A DNA stretch of 64,000 bases from Adineta vaga (lineage: Eukaryota; Rotifera): positions 19,592,001-19,656,000 of the forward strand of contig CP075492.1 of assembly GCA_021613535.1 (NCBI GenBank), given 5' to 3'. Positions 50,556 through 61,857 of this stretch are shown here, one piece after another. How positions within the stretch are numbered: the first letter of the stretch is position 1; each line of letters starts with the position of its first letter. Below the pieces are notes generated by a model. The model had not been told where the DNA came from and made no database searches. It saw only the letters and a list, made by a program, of their open reading frames with translations. The position numbers and the translations under genes were made by a program.

Positions 50556-51605
50556 ATGCATATCTTCTTGATGTTTAGTCTTCAGTGTTTCGAAAGTTAT
50601 AGGAGATCAGTTACTTTTGATTCTGATTATCTGAATGACGAGAAACTTTTAGCTTACTTAACATACGAGTATGTTTTAGCGTCAACAAGCTGCTCTCCAA
50701 CAACAAGCTGCTTTCCAACAAGCTGGAATTCGTCTGGTTATGTAGTGGCGAGTGGTGGCTATTATGGAAGTCTAACTGTTGATGATGATTTTAATGTATA
50801 TGTAGCCGATGGAAATCAGTATCGTCTACAAAAGTGGGCTACATGTGCTGTACAGCCAGTCAATTTGCTAGAGGGACAATTTTCACACAATCCCTTATTC
50901 TATCATTCATCGAGTCGTTCACTTTATTATGTTGACTCGATCCTGGGCAATCCAACTGTGTATAAGCTGTTACCTGGACAAACAGTACCAGTGAAGGTCG
51001 CCTTTGGCAATGGCGTAGGAAACGGTTTACATCAATTGCAACGAAATTGTCGTGGTTTGTATGTAAATGAGCGTGGTGATATATATGTATTGGATGCTTA
51101 CAATCAACGAGTATTGAAATGGAAGGTAGATGCCAATGCCGGTGTATTGGTAGCAGGTGGAGGAGGCGAAGGAAATGGTTCCAATCAATTATCAGATGCC
51201 CATGGCTTATATGTGGATACAGTAAATGACGTCATATATGTTGCAGACACAGGTAATCATCGTATCCAAAAATACACTAGTGGATCTGTAAATGGAATCA
51301 CCGTACTTAGTGGCGCCCCTCAAACAGCTACCTCTACTATGCTGAGGGGCATGTATTACCCTCAAGCAGTATTTGTCGACAAAATTGGAAACATTTTGGT
51401 AGGTGATTGGGCTCGGATTACGAAGTGGGCACCGAATGGATCTACTGGTAGTCTTATTGCTGATGGAACACAAGGATTTAACGCCATACGAATGGACACA
51501 CCGTCGGCGTTCGGATTCGACGGAACAGGAAATCTGTACGCGCTTGACTGGACAAATCAACGAGTACTGAAGTTCAATGTCTTGTCTAAACAGTGTTCCA
51601 GTTAA
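50556..51605 (+). CDS. NHL-repeat protein
   Basis: A single long frame of about 349 residues from the ATG at 50556 to TAA at 51603-51605. From residue ~70 it has NHL blades with VDDDFNVYVADGNQYRLQKW, LYVNERGDIYVLDAYNQRV, GLYVDTVNDVIYVADTGNHR and FDGTGNLYALDWTNQRVLKF. They would form a six-bladed propeller for protein or glycan binding. A glycine-rich V(L)VAGGGGEGN linker separates blades, as in other bdelloid NHL proteins. The first residues are hydrophobic (MHIFLMFSLQ) and could be a weak signal peptide. However, ATGTTTAG before TCTTCAGTG resembles a splice acceptor, so the true 5' end may lie in upstream exons that I could not define. No transmembrane segment follows. Probably secreted. Confidence 0.75.
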   Translation: MHIFLMFSLQCFESYRRSVTFDSDYLNDEKLLAYLTYEYVLASTSCSPTTSCFPTSWNSSGYVVASGGYYGSLTVDDDFNVYVADGNQYRLQKWATCAVQPVNLLEGQFSHNPLFYHSSSRSLYYVDSILGNPTVYKLLPGQTVPVKVAFGNGVGNGLHQLQRNCRGLYVNERGDIYVLDAYNQRVLKWKVDANAGVLVAGGGGEGNGSNQLSDAHGLYVDTVNDVIYVADTGNHRIQKYTSGSVNGITVLSGAPQTATSTMLRGMYYPQAVFVDKIGNILVGDWARITKWAPNGSTGSLIADGTQGFNAIRMDTPSAFGFDGTGNLYALDWTNQRVLKFNVLSKQCSS

Positions 51606-52588
51606 TCATGCATCAATATCACAACCAAGACTTTTGATATAGTTTCGATCTTTTAACTTTATTTTCATATTTTATCTTTAATCAAGCTTTTCATACAGTG
51701 TTATTATCTAATCCAGAATAAAAGACGCGACTGATTTTCAAATAATTTTAGCTGAATGATAGCTAGCAAGTTGAGGGTGTGGGTGTGGGTGTAGGTGTGA
51801 TTCCTATACTCTCACCCACACCCACACCCTCAAGATGATCAATTGTTGACTGCAGCATTAATATATACTCGTTCATCTTTTGAACAAAGAAAGAAAAACC
51901 ATAAACAAGAAAACGACTTGGTTCTGAAGAAACAGATAGGTTAGTAAAAAATATAGAAAATTGTTGGAATTAAATTCTTCTGATTTAAATTTTAGTGAAT
52001 ATTTTCACGTATGAGTCGACGAACATTGAGAAAACGCGCTAAATGAACCTTCTTATTAAAGAACTAACTCTGAGTGAATGCACATAAAATTAAAAGATTT
52101 TATCATTATCAATCTCTTGATAATTTCTTCTCGTTAGACGAAATGTAAATTGTAGGTCATTGAAACGAATATTAAGATTGTCAAAAGCATAACAGAGTTT
52201 TTGAGCAAATGTAAATATTGTGCTTTATTAGAGGTGAGTATATCTAATCGCTTTCGGATGAGTTCACAGTGGTTGTGCGATGCACTTTACAGAAATTCTC
52301 AACTATTAAACTCTTATCTATATCGAATAAGATGAGTTGAGATGCTTTTATATTTTTTATTGTTATAAATAGTCTCTCAAATATCGAGATATTCTTGAAA
52401 AATACATTTTCTTCGTCGTTCAAACGATATGGAACTCATATGAAGTGTCATTCATAACTTCAAACCAAAGAAGAATATCACATGATGTGGGTCTTTCAAA
52501 AGAAGAAGAAAAATATGGAATAAATAAGTATATATATAGATATCACTTGTTTTATTCTATAAAAATGACAATTTTTGTTTGATGAAAT
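51606..52588. other. Intergenic stretch with a telomere-like hairpin
   Basis: No gene. It contains the strongest G-rich palindrome of the window (51771-51834) and otherwise unique AT-rich sequence up to the next NHL gene. Confidence 0.6.
51771..51834. repeat. Perfect TGTGGG palindrome (telomere-like hairpin)
   Basis: TTGAGGGTGTGGGTGTGGGT is followed, after a short loop, by its reverse complement ACCCACACCCACACCCTCAA. The arms pair perfectly for 21 bases. Each arm carries TGTGGG units, the sequence reported for bdelloid telomeres. Confidence 0.85.
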
Positions 52589-54112
52589 ATGAAAACAGTA
52601 CTTACCTTTCTGTTTCTGATTATGAATGTTATTAATATATATTGTACAACTCGTATCGGTTCGATTAGTGGTGCAAAATACGTCTCCAACGATACTATTA
52701 CTGTTATCAAATACAATAATTCTTGCTCGGAATGTCTTTGTAAGGCATTGTTTTCAAGTCTATCTCCATCTTATGTAGGATTCAACTGCTATATTAGTAA
52801 TAAAACATGTTATTTATTTGTCAATTATTCATCATCGGGAAAGGTAATCAATGATATCAATTCGAAATTTATATTTAAACAAGCACCGCCATTCCGAAAT
52901 GCAACCGAAGGTATATTAAAAACGATTTTTTTCTAAAATAGTTTCTATACGTTCTGCTAAGTGAAAATATTTTAGCTTTGACAAAAGAAAATGATGTGAT
53001 TTTAAGATATAGATAAAATTGTTTTTCGAGCTCAGGATACATTTCTCTCTGAAGATAAGACTCAGACGCAGATTTACATGTCAGATGAATGTTTGATTGC
53101 AATGAGTGGTGAAAATAAGTGCTAAAGGTTACCTATACATTCGCATCTTCTTATTTCATAACATTTTAATAAAGATAATTGTTTATTTGATACAGATTTG
53201 TTTCCATTAAGTGGGATTACTGTTGCTGGGTATGGCAATGGTTCGGCGGGAAATACTAACAACAGTCTAAAAAACCCATATGGATTGGCATTAGACGCTG
53301 CTGATTCACTTTTCGTTGCCGACTATTCGAATAGTAGAGTGATAAAGTTCCAACCAGGTTCTTTAAATGGAATTATAGTCGCTGGTACCGGAGTACGTGG
53401 TACCGCTGTCAATCAGCTTGGTTTACCTGGAGAGATAGTTGTCGACGCATCAATGAACGTATATATCAATGATGATTTGAATTTTCGAGTGATGCTATGG
53501 CGGGCGAATGCAACGAATGGTATACGATGTCGCCGGCACTGGAATAAATGGAACTACGAACGGAACTTTGAACAGTGGAATAGGTTTAGCTCGCGACTCA
53601 AAAGGAAACCTTTATGTGATCATCGCATAATGAAATGGGCACCGAATGCGACTGTCGGTACATTATTTGCAGGTACAGGTACAGGAGGTAATACAGCTAA
53701 TATGCTTAGGAATCCTTATGGTCTCTTTCTCGACGAGAATAATTCATACATATACGTTACTGATAGTGGCAACGCGCGAATTCAGAGATTCAATCTTAAC
53801 AATGGAACAATTGGCAAAACTGTTGCTGGTGGTTATGGAATAGGATCGAACAGTAGTCAGCTATATAATCCTTATGATGTTTGTGTTTCTAAAGCAGGCG
53901 ATATCTATATTGCTGATAAAGCAAATCATCGTATTCAGCTCTGGAGAGTTGGAGCAACAACGGGAATAACTATTATAGGTATTACAGGTATTATTGGCAC
54001 TAATGCAACACTGTTATATGGTCCTTCAAATGTTTTATTGAGTGTAAACGAAAGCTTTCTCTACGTGAGCGATAATGATAATAATAGAGTACAGCGTTAC
54101 AAACTTCCCTGA
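52589..54112 (+). CDS. Secreted NHL-repeat protein with cysteine-rich N terminus, two exons
   Basis: Exons 52589-52910 and 53196-54112 are joined across a 285-nt intron (GTATAT...TACAG). The total of 1239 nt gives 412 residues. The ATG opens a clear signal peptide (MKTVLTFLFLIMNVINIYC). A Cys-rich segment with CSECLCKALF and CYLFVNY follows; it may be PAN/apple-like (inference). Exon 2 encodes NHL blades with LALDAADSLFVADYSNSRVIKF, GLFLDENNSYIYVTDSGNARIQRF and VCVSKAGDIYIADKANHRIQLW. One blade is out of frame: from about 53526 to 53622 the frame gives a basic nonsense segment (RRHWNKWNYERNFEQW). The same DNA in another frame reads VAGTGINGTT...GLARDSKGNLYV, a normal blade. The frame then recovers at HRIMKW. 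Two compensating indels are implied. Confidence 0.8.
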
Positions 54113-54435
54113 CCGACTACTGTATATTCAGTGTTTTTCTGACATAAACTTTTATATTCTATATACACAAAATGTGAACGATGTTTTTTACTGATCCTTG
54201 TAAGTTTTTGATTAAAATTGATTTAAATAAACTATTTGAAAATAAATTAATATAAACATCAGCCGCTAATATGGTCTTAACAATAGAAGCGACTATATTA
54301 AAAAAAATGTGACATAATCTGAAATAATTCATTCGTAATCAAAACACGACGGTTCATCAAGATAATGTATAACAATTGATTGAGCAGTGTATATCGTAGC
54401 GATGAACGATATTTTCACAATGTTCGTAGAATTAA

Positions 54436-54759
54436 CCCTTTGACTTCCATGGTATAAAAAAAGCTACACCTATTTTTTCTTATTTCTCATAATACTATTC
54501 ATAGAATCAGCGCGTGATTTTTTGAAAAAAAGTAATAGGGGGTGTTTTCGAATCCTTTCGAAGTATCTATGTCATATGCACCATCTTCACATCTTATCTT
54601 TGCTCTTCTTCTCTTGCTATGCATACAATAACTCACGTATATATGTTGGCATTTATTTGCGGTTTAAATGCAGGCTAGTGTAATGAGTATTCGAGAATAC
54701 GCTGATCCTACTATTTACTTTAACTTAATCTATCAAACAATAATTTGGTAGTCAAAGGG
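54436..54759. mobile_element. piggyBac-type MITE, 324 bp
   Basis: The ends are CCCTTTGACTTCC and, inverted, CCCTTTGACTACC. TTAA lies immediately outside each end (54432-54435 and 54760-54763). TTAA duplication and CCC-starting ends are the hallmark of piggyBac elements. No transposase is encoded, so it depends on an autonomous relative. Confidence 0.85.
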
Positions 54760-54763
54760 TTAA

Positions 54764-57700
54764 AGAAATGTACTAAATGGCGGATACAATTATAGAATAG
54801 TTCTTTTGCTATTTATAATTATTTTAAAGTTTATGTAAATGTATGTATTATTAGTCTAAAGATTTCAAAAAGAATTTTATCATTAATGTACACAAGAACG
54901 TGCTTGATCAAATAAATCTTAACAAAGGAAAATTTGTATATGAATACGAATATTAATTGAAAAAATAGAATAAAATGTGAATATCTCTTTTTTCTGCAAA
55001 TATGTTGTTAGCGCATTTTACCTTGCGATCAAGAACAGTTTCCCGCCATAGTTTCATTTCTAATTTTGACTACTTATTGGACGGTTAATATTAAGTGACT
55101 GAAGAGAATTTATATGTTAGCTCTATTATTTATCGAACCTTTCAGATAATGGCATCATTCATTGTACAAGACAGAACCGAGAAAAGAGTATTCTTGGCAA
55201 TAATAAACAACTCATTGTCGACTGTCTCTGAGTATATCTTGCGTCAGTTACGTCGAACAGAAAATCTAATGTCTATTTAGTGTTTAAGTATAAAATCAGT
55301 AACGCTAAAAGGATATCATTATCTCATCTCGATTTTCTCGATCAGATAGGATTTCTGAAAAGAAAACTACTAGTTCTCATAAACAAATAACTATATGGCA
55401 CTGAGAAATATTAGCTACTGTGATAGCTTCTCAGAATCGTTGGGAATAACTCTTGCCATGACAGAAAGACTTTTTCCAATGACTGAATCATGTTTTATAG
55501 AGGGTCAGCATTCTATTTGAAAAATTATTCCTCATAACCATAGTAAAAATCAAATTGGAAATTTTCATAAATTATCGATGAAATTATATTGATTGATTGT
55601 GAAAAGTTTAGTCATTTTAACTGTCACTCACTAATTCAACTACTTTTTAACCTTCTACTTCTCATTTTTATATATGCCAATCTCTTTCACAAATTAAGAA
55701 AACAATTATTACAGTCATATTCCCCACATACCTTCACATCTTGTTTTGTTTTCTCTCTTAGTCTTTCTGTTTCTTCCGTGTTCACATCTTCCTATGCTTT
55801 TTCTTTTTCTTCTCACTGATGACGATTTTGACTCTTTATTCAAGGGAAACGCGAACATATAGAAGAACGTCCAATAAAGATAAACAGGAAAATCGTTTTA
55901 GTTTTACACTGATCTTTATTTTACTAACTAACGCATAAGCTCGATTTTAAAATTGAATCTAAATTCACCATTGGTTAACCGTGGAGATCTTTTGAATACG
56001 GCTTTTCGTATATTTTAAGTAGTATCCGTCATTATAGATAGATACGTATTTGTAGGAGTGTAAGAAACTCTACGTTTCAGTAGATCCTGACTACAGTATG
56101 TGCTGAAAATCTGAAAATTTGCGAGCAGATACTTCATCAAGAATGTATGTCAGTGGTATTATGGTGTTGTTTTTCTTCACTTTCAGAAAACGGTTGTAAT
56201 CAAATCTATTTGTTTTTATTTTTATCTATTCTACCTTACAAAAGAATATTTTATACCAAGTGTCCTGTCGTTATAAGATAGTGCGTCTTAGCTGTATGAA
56301 TTGTTAATTTTCACTAAACTCTATTGATTCTTTTAAAGAATAGTCCGTTCACTTCAATCATTAATGCGGAAAGAAGTCATATATTACCATTTATAGATCA
56401 TTATCTATAAGTTCTGCAGTGTGCAGTGCTAGATCAATTAGTCGAAAGTCAATTCGTCGCGAAGATATAATGTAGATTAAATTAAGATTTCAATTTAAGC
56501 TGTTATTTAAGTAGGTATCTGTAATAATGGTTCAAGATCAAGTTGTTGAGCTCCTTCGTGAAAACAAATACTTTCTAAACCTGTTGCTTTATAAATCTAA
56601 GTAATTTTTGAACTACAACTCTGATGCACTAAAATAGTAGGATTACTTCTTAAGAGTTCAAAAATAATTGGAGTATTATTAATAGTTAGGCAACTCTGTA
56701 ATTCTTACAGAAGTTCACTGAAAAATAACACTCATTGATCTATACCAGAGATCTTCATCGTGGTTGAGAATGTGTCGCTGCTGCGCCGAGACGATATTCA
56801 AGAAAAAGGTACCGCATCGCTGCCGCGTTGGTATTTTTGAAAATCTCTGGTTTTTCAAGACTCTGATCTATTAGAACAGAAGTTACTGTTTCTAGTCGAT
56901 TAAGTTCATCAAGTCCCTCACCGGAGTATGCACCAACATCAAAATGATGTCTAAATTCATCGGAAATCGTCGGAACCAGGGGTGTTACTTTATCTTTGAA
57001 AATAAAGATAAAATAAAGAATATATTTATTAATCATACCCCTCAGGTGAAATCGTTCTATGATTTGAACCCAACAACAGATCAGGTTTGCCGTTATTGTT
57101 AATTACACAGTAATATATTATCGATCTTTTTCTTGTTGTCCATATTGAATTTGCCCTCAAGATTTGGCAGGTAACATCGAAAACTTGTCAACAGGTCATC
57201 GCTCAAATCAACAATAATACGATTCAAGATAATCATAATATATTGATAAATGAAGAACGTAAACTCTTCCCAAAACATGTATCGAGCAACAACATCGACT
57301 TTTTCCTCTTAAATTATCGACTCCTTTAATTATTTGTATTATCGAAGCTCGTCAAGCAAACATCGAAAAACGTGCTACACAAATCATTGAATTCAAAAAT
57401 CTGACTCCAAAAAAAAACAGTCACCTCGTTTCCAACGTACTATCATCAGTGTCACTAAAAATATTCTATTGCCGATTGAAACTCAATTATCTATGAATTT
57501 ATATCTAAAGTTTAACATCAAAATACATCCTATCTTCAATATGTATATGAAAGAGTATAAAACTTGTTATTAATACATTTCACATCTCTTCTTTCTTATC
57601 CTTTCTACACTTCTTCCTTTATATTTTCGATTCAGCAGTATGCTTAGCATATATTTTCGTAGTAAACCGTTTGTAATATATATTGATTTCTTTCATTGAG

Positions 57701-58730
57701 AAATAACTCATTCGTATTAATACAAGCCATTCCATCATCGTTCTATCCCAAATTATGAAATACTTTTGTATTATGGTAAATATACCCACACTCTCAAGTT
57801 ATCAATAATTGTGAAAAACTTTAGTTTTGTGGTAATTGTACTCACACTCTCACACCATCACACATAACTATTAAGTGTTTTTAGAAAATTTATCAAAAGT
57901 TTTAGGATGTTTCAGAAATTGATGAGAAAAACATAGATTTTGAAAATATTGAGAGCACAAAGGCGCCCTACGCCTTTATCTCTTCCTCTCTAGTCTCTGA
58001 GGCGCTCCTGTTCGTCTTTGTAAATAAACAGCTCTTGACTGGTTCTTTATCAGTTTCAAAACGTTTTAGTGAAAACTTATTTTTTGGGTGTGGTCATTGT
58101 CACCAACTGTTTCGTGGTGGCCTACTGCTGTATATGATTATAAATAACATTCATTCAACATTTTCAGATTAAAAGAAAATCTAGAAGGTGTGCGAGTGAA
58201 GACAAGACACAACCATCATCTATACTCGTTTTTTTGACGCGAAATTCTATGGACAATTAAAGGTGAATATAATAATCGAAAGCCTCACTAGTTATTTCTG
58301 ACTGAACTGAGATTCTCGATAGATGTTTTATAAACTAATGCCACCTATACATCATATCTTGGAATTTATGCATCGGTCAAGAAACTACCGATGAGATTTC
58401 GGGTACAAAATATTGAGTTTAAATTTCTGGTAGAATCCGTTTTATTGAAAAATTGAGGATTGAAACCTATTTTTGATACTCTTCATTCGTTCTACCTGTA
58501 TACTGAATGTAAAAAAGATACGATACTCTATTTACCCTTTGTGTCAGAATTATCGTCGTTCTTTTCTGCGCACTTGGGATTTTCTTTTTATGCATTGTGT
58601 GTGTTCTCTTATCATTCAAAGGGTTTTTTTTCTTCATATTGTCATCTTGGATATCTCCACCTTTTGTTTTTTAATCGACCAATACTATTTATATACAATA
58701 AGTTATATTTCATCAAATTTAAATTGCAAC
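54764..58730. other. Gene-poor stretch
   Basis: No well-supported gene. A 93-residue minus-strand frame at 56755-57036 (with EFRHHFDVGAYSGEGLDELN) has protein-like composition but no recognised family; it may be a leftover exon. 57140-57500 (+) contains decayed coding-like sequence. CACACTCTCA tracts near 57786 and 57841 belong to the telomere-like motif class. The stretch ends at the F-box gene, whose open frame extends upstream to 58473 without support. Confidence 0.4.
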
Positions 58731-60384
58731 ATGAAGCTGGAATTGTTACCAAACGAAATATTATTGAATGTGTTCAAATTTCTTCAAGATGTCGATCTTC
58801 TTCGTACATTTCATCGTCTCAATGCTCGCTTTGATAATCTTCTTTTCATTCATTTTCGATCCAGTTATCTGAATTTTAAATCAGTTTCAAAAACAGATTT
58901 TGATATTGTTTGTCAACAACATCTTCCATTAATTTTGGATCGTATAATAGGACTTCGGTTATCCGAAAACGATGAAACTCCACAACAAACACGTTGTTTT
59001 TTTGCTCATAACTTAACTCTGGATCAATTTACTCATTTACAATCACTATCATTGTATGATATTTGTGACAATGGAATAATGAACAGTATGATGAATACAT
59101 TGTGTCAAATCACATCTCTTATTCATTTGGATATATACAGATGTCCTTTTCATTATTCATATATCAACAATATTTGGGGTCTTCCTAGATTGATGCGCTT
59201 TAAAATATTGACAATTCTAAATCAAATCAATTGGACTGATGTACCGACGATAAAATCATTATCCCTCCAACATTTGTCTATTCAGGGTGATCCTGACTAC
59301 AATTTTTCTTTAGAACGTATCCTCAGATATACACCTTATCTTCGAAGTTTTCGAACGCATTTTGACCGAGACTACCATTCACATAAACAATTATCATATG
59401 ATGCTCTATCGATCGAATCTTTGCACTTGTCGTCGGATTATTCACACAATACATTGCAACATCTTTTGAAACATGTGCCGAATTTGTCTAAACTAATAGT
59501 TCAAACTGATGGTAATTATCTAGATGGACATGTATGGGAGAAAATAATTACCGATTATTTACTTAAACTTAAAATATTTCGATTGAAGATGACGTTTGAT
59601 AATCGAGCCGGGATTGATCCTGAGCAACTAGTTGATGAAATGCTCGATACATTTCGAACTAATTTTTGGATTAAAGAACATAAATGGTTTGTCCGATGTT
59701 CCTGGAGATTATGGCGAAAAAAAAAATTTTTTTAATCTTTACACTTTACCCTATACATTTTTGATGTCTACCCTTGACGATAGTTGGCAATTCAAATCAA
59801 CAGATCCTCAAGACATTTCGTACGTTCATCCTCAATCGACATGTGTTCTTTCCTTTCGCTGCTCGCACGTACGTAAACTTCATGTTTATTTACCTCTCCA
59901 TGACAAGTTATGGCCTGTAATATCATCATTTGATCGATTGTCTTCTATTAATGTTGAATCCTCCAACGATATTTTCGATATGTCTCAATTGCAAGCCTTG
60001 ATAGACAAAGCACCTCGCCTATACTCATTGACTTTTTCCGGAAAGTCATCGCCAGATATAGCAAAATTAACAAGTAAATCAATTCGTCGACTTGATTTAA
60101 GCAACATCGAGACTTATTTCAACAAACCGGCATGTATCAGCCTATGTCATTCATCACTGGGTATTCAGTGTGAAGTTCTTTCGATCCAAACGAACGATCG
60201 ACAAAACATTCCCTATCTTGTCAAAAAAATGAAAAATCTTCGAGCATTATGTGTTAAGTGTAATGATAAATCAACAAGATGCCATCTATCCGGATGGTTA
60301 CGACAACGTCTACCACCGAATTGTTCTATTTCAGACGAAGAAAACTTTGCTCCTAGTGTTCGGGTTCAATTATGGATTCGATAA
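58731..60384 (+). CDS. F-box protein with LRR-like repeats (homopolymer frameshift)
   Basis: The ATG at 58731 opens MKLELLPNEILLNVFKFLQ, a canonical F-box start that binds Skp1 in SCF ubiquitin ligases. The body is LRR-like with regular LxxLxL spacing (HLQSLSLYDI, HLDIYRCPF, SIESLHLSSD). Bdelloids have a large family with this architecture. At 59714-59731 an A11-T7 run changes the frame: the first frame ends in RRKKKFF, while the second continues as NLYTLPYTFLMSTLDDSW to the stop at 60384. Total length is three-fold plus one, so a single surplus base in the run explains the break. The joined product would be about 550 residues. The substrate is unknown. The A/T run could be a sequencing error, and the upstream extension to 58473 does not look coding. 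Confidence 0.75.
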
Positions 60385-60647
60385 TACAAAACATCATTGT
60401 TTCTTTAAATAAAAAGAACTTTTGAAAATATATTCATAATTCTGAATGATAAGTTCGGAAATTTTCATTTCATCATACATTTTGTTAATGAACTTTTGTT
60501 TCGCTTAGCTGGTATCCACGTGCACACTCAAAACTGATAATCTGGTTTTAAAGTCATCATCCAAGAATATAATGCTCTGACATGTAGTTAAGTATCGAAG
60601 ATTTTAAACAAAATTAAAAAATCTAACTGTATGTAAGTTCTGAATAT

Positions 60648-60702
60648 AGGGTGTGGGTGTGGTCTGAGTTGATTGAAAAGTCAATACCCACACCCACCCA
60701 GA
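60648..60702. repeat. TGTGGG-type inverted repeat
   Basis: AGGGTGTGGGTGTGG is followed about 25 bases later by ACCCACACCCACCC. The arms pair as a hairpin of about ten perfect bases. Same class as 51771-51834. Confidence 0.7.
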
Positions 60703-60879
60703 GAAATCCAATTAAATCGATAGATGTGTTGATAACTACAAATAACTGGTGAACATTGATAAAAATAAACACTATGATTGGTTTCATTGTATATTTTTTC
60801 GAGGAAAAGTTTAGTGAAAAGTTCCACGATTTTTGTTGAGGAGGAAAACGAGTTGGGAGCGATTGATTAAGAATACCAG

Positions 60880-61391
60880 TGTTTATTTTCTTTGGATATG
60901 CCTGAAAGAAGAATATCTAAACATAATTGATTATAAAAACATTCTAATGTTGATGAAAATGTTGCTTGAATTGGTAAACAATTAACAATGAGATCAGTTA
61001 AAGTCGAATCAGATTTGATTTTATTCAAATCACAAATCTTTAAATTTTTTCATAGAATTGGATAAATAAATATTTCCTTTCAGGTTTTTATTAGCGCCAT
61101 TAATGAATATCTTATCTTCTTCTAGAATAACAATATAATTTGTTAATAATCCTAATATAAATTGATTTGATCGTGTCATTTCATGTATAAATGTATAGTT
61201 GATTGAATCATCAAATTTGATGCTATACTTTGACGTAATAGATCGAAAGAAGCTTGAACTTTTGTTGTTAGAACTATTTTACTCAATATCATCGTATCGA
61301 TTTGAAAGAGAGAATTGTAAAATTGATTAAGGATTTCTTCTATAACATTATTTGAGCTACAACAACAAAGTGTTCGAATCAATTTTGCCAT
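60880..61391 (-). pseudogene. Remnant of a bdelloid Cys-rich extracellular protein family
   Basis: Minus-strand frames in different phases read MAKLIRTLCCCSSNNVIEEI (61391-61176), then HEMTRSNQFILGLLTNY, then LPIQATFSSTLECFYNQLCL near 60980. The last resembles the STLxCFYxQxCI motif of a large bdelloid family of secreted or membrane proteins (recalled pattern, not searched). Stops and frame changes separate the pieces, so the gene is decayed. Confidence 0.4.
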
Positions 61392-61778
61392 ATAGCACTT
61401 AAATTTGTTCGGATATCACTGGGCATAATATCGATGAACGATCGATATTAAACAGAAAATCGATCCATTTTTGATTAATTAAATTATTTGAACATATCTA
61501 ATGAAATTTTGGTCTTATTCAAACGAAATTACTATAAGTTATAGATTCTTTTCTACAGAAATATTGTAAATTTATATATTTATTTTGAAGATTTTTGTAA
61601 ACAATTCCATTTTGTACGATAATTGTTTTCTTCTCAGTTGGATTTTGAATTCAACTATATGTTCTTTAAATAATCAAAGATATCATTAGAAGAACAATGT
61701 ACAAACGAGTTGTTAAAATCTGCTGTCGAATAACTAATGAATCTGATGATCCGATGTGAAATACATTCCATTTTAGCC

Positions 61779-61857
61779 ATTGACGGGCCAGCTAGGGAGC
61801 GAGAGGGGGGGGGGGGCAATTGCTCCTCCTGAAAAAAATGGTCCGGCCCGCCAATGA
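61779..61857. mobile_element. Small MITE-like element with a G run
   Basis: The ends are CATTGACGGGCC and GGCCCGCCAATG, an imperfect inverted repeat in otherwise AT-rich DNA. The centre has a run of twelve Gs followed by CAATTGCTCCTCC. Base composition is unlike the surroundings. No clear target duplication. Confidence 0.5.

Noticed and set aside
54764-55819. Short plus-strand frames at 55095-55280 and 55589-55819
   Set aside because: No motif, AT-driven composition, no splice signals in phase.
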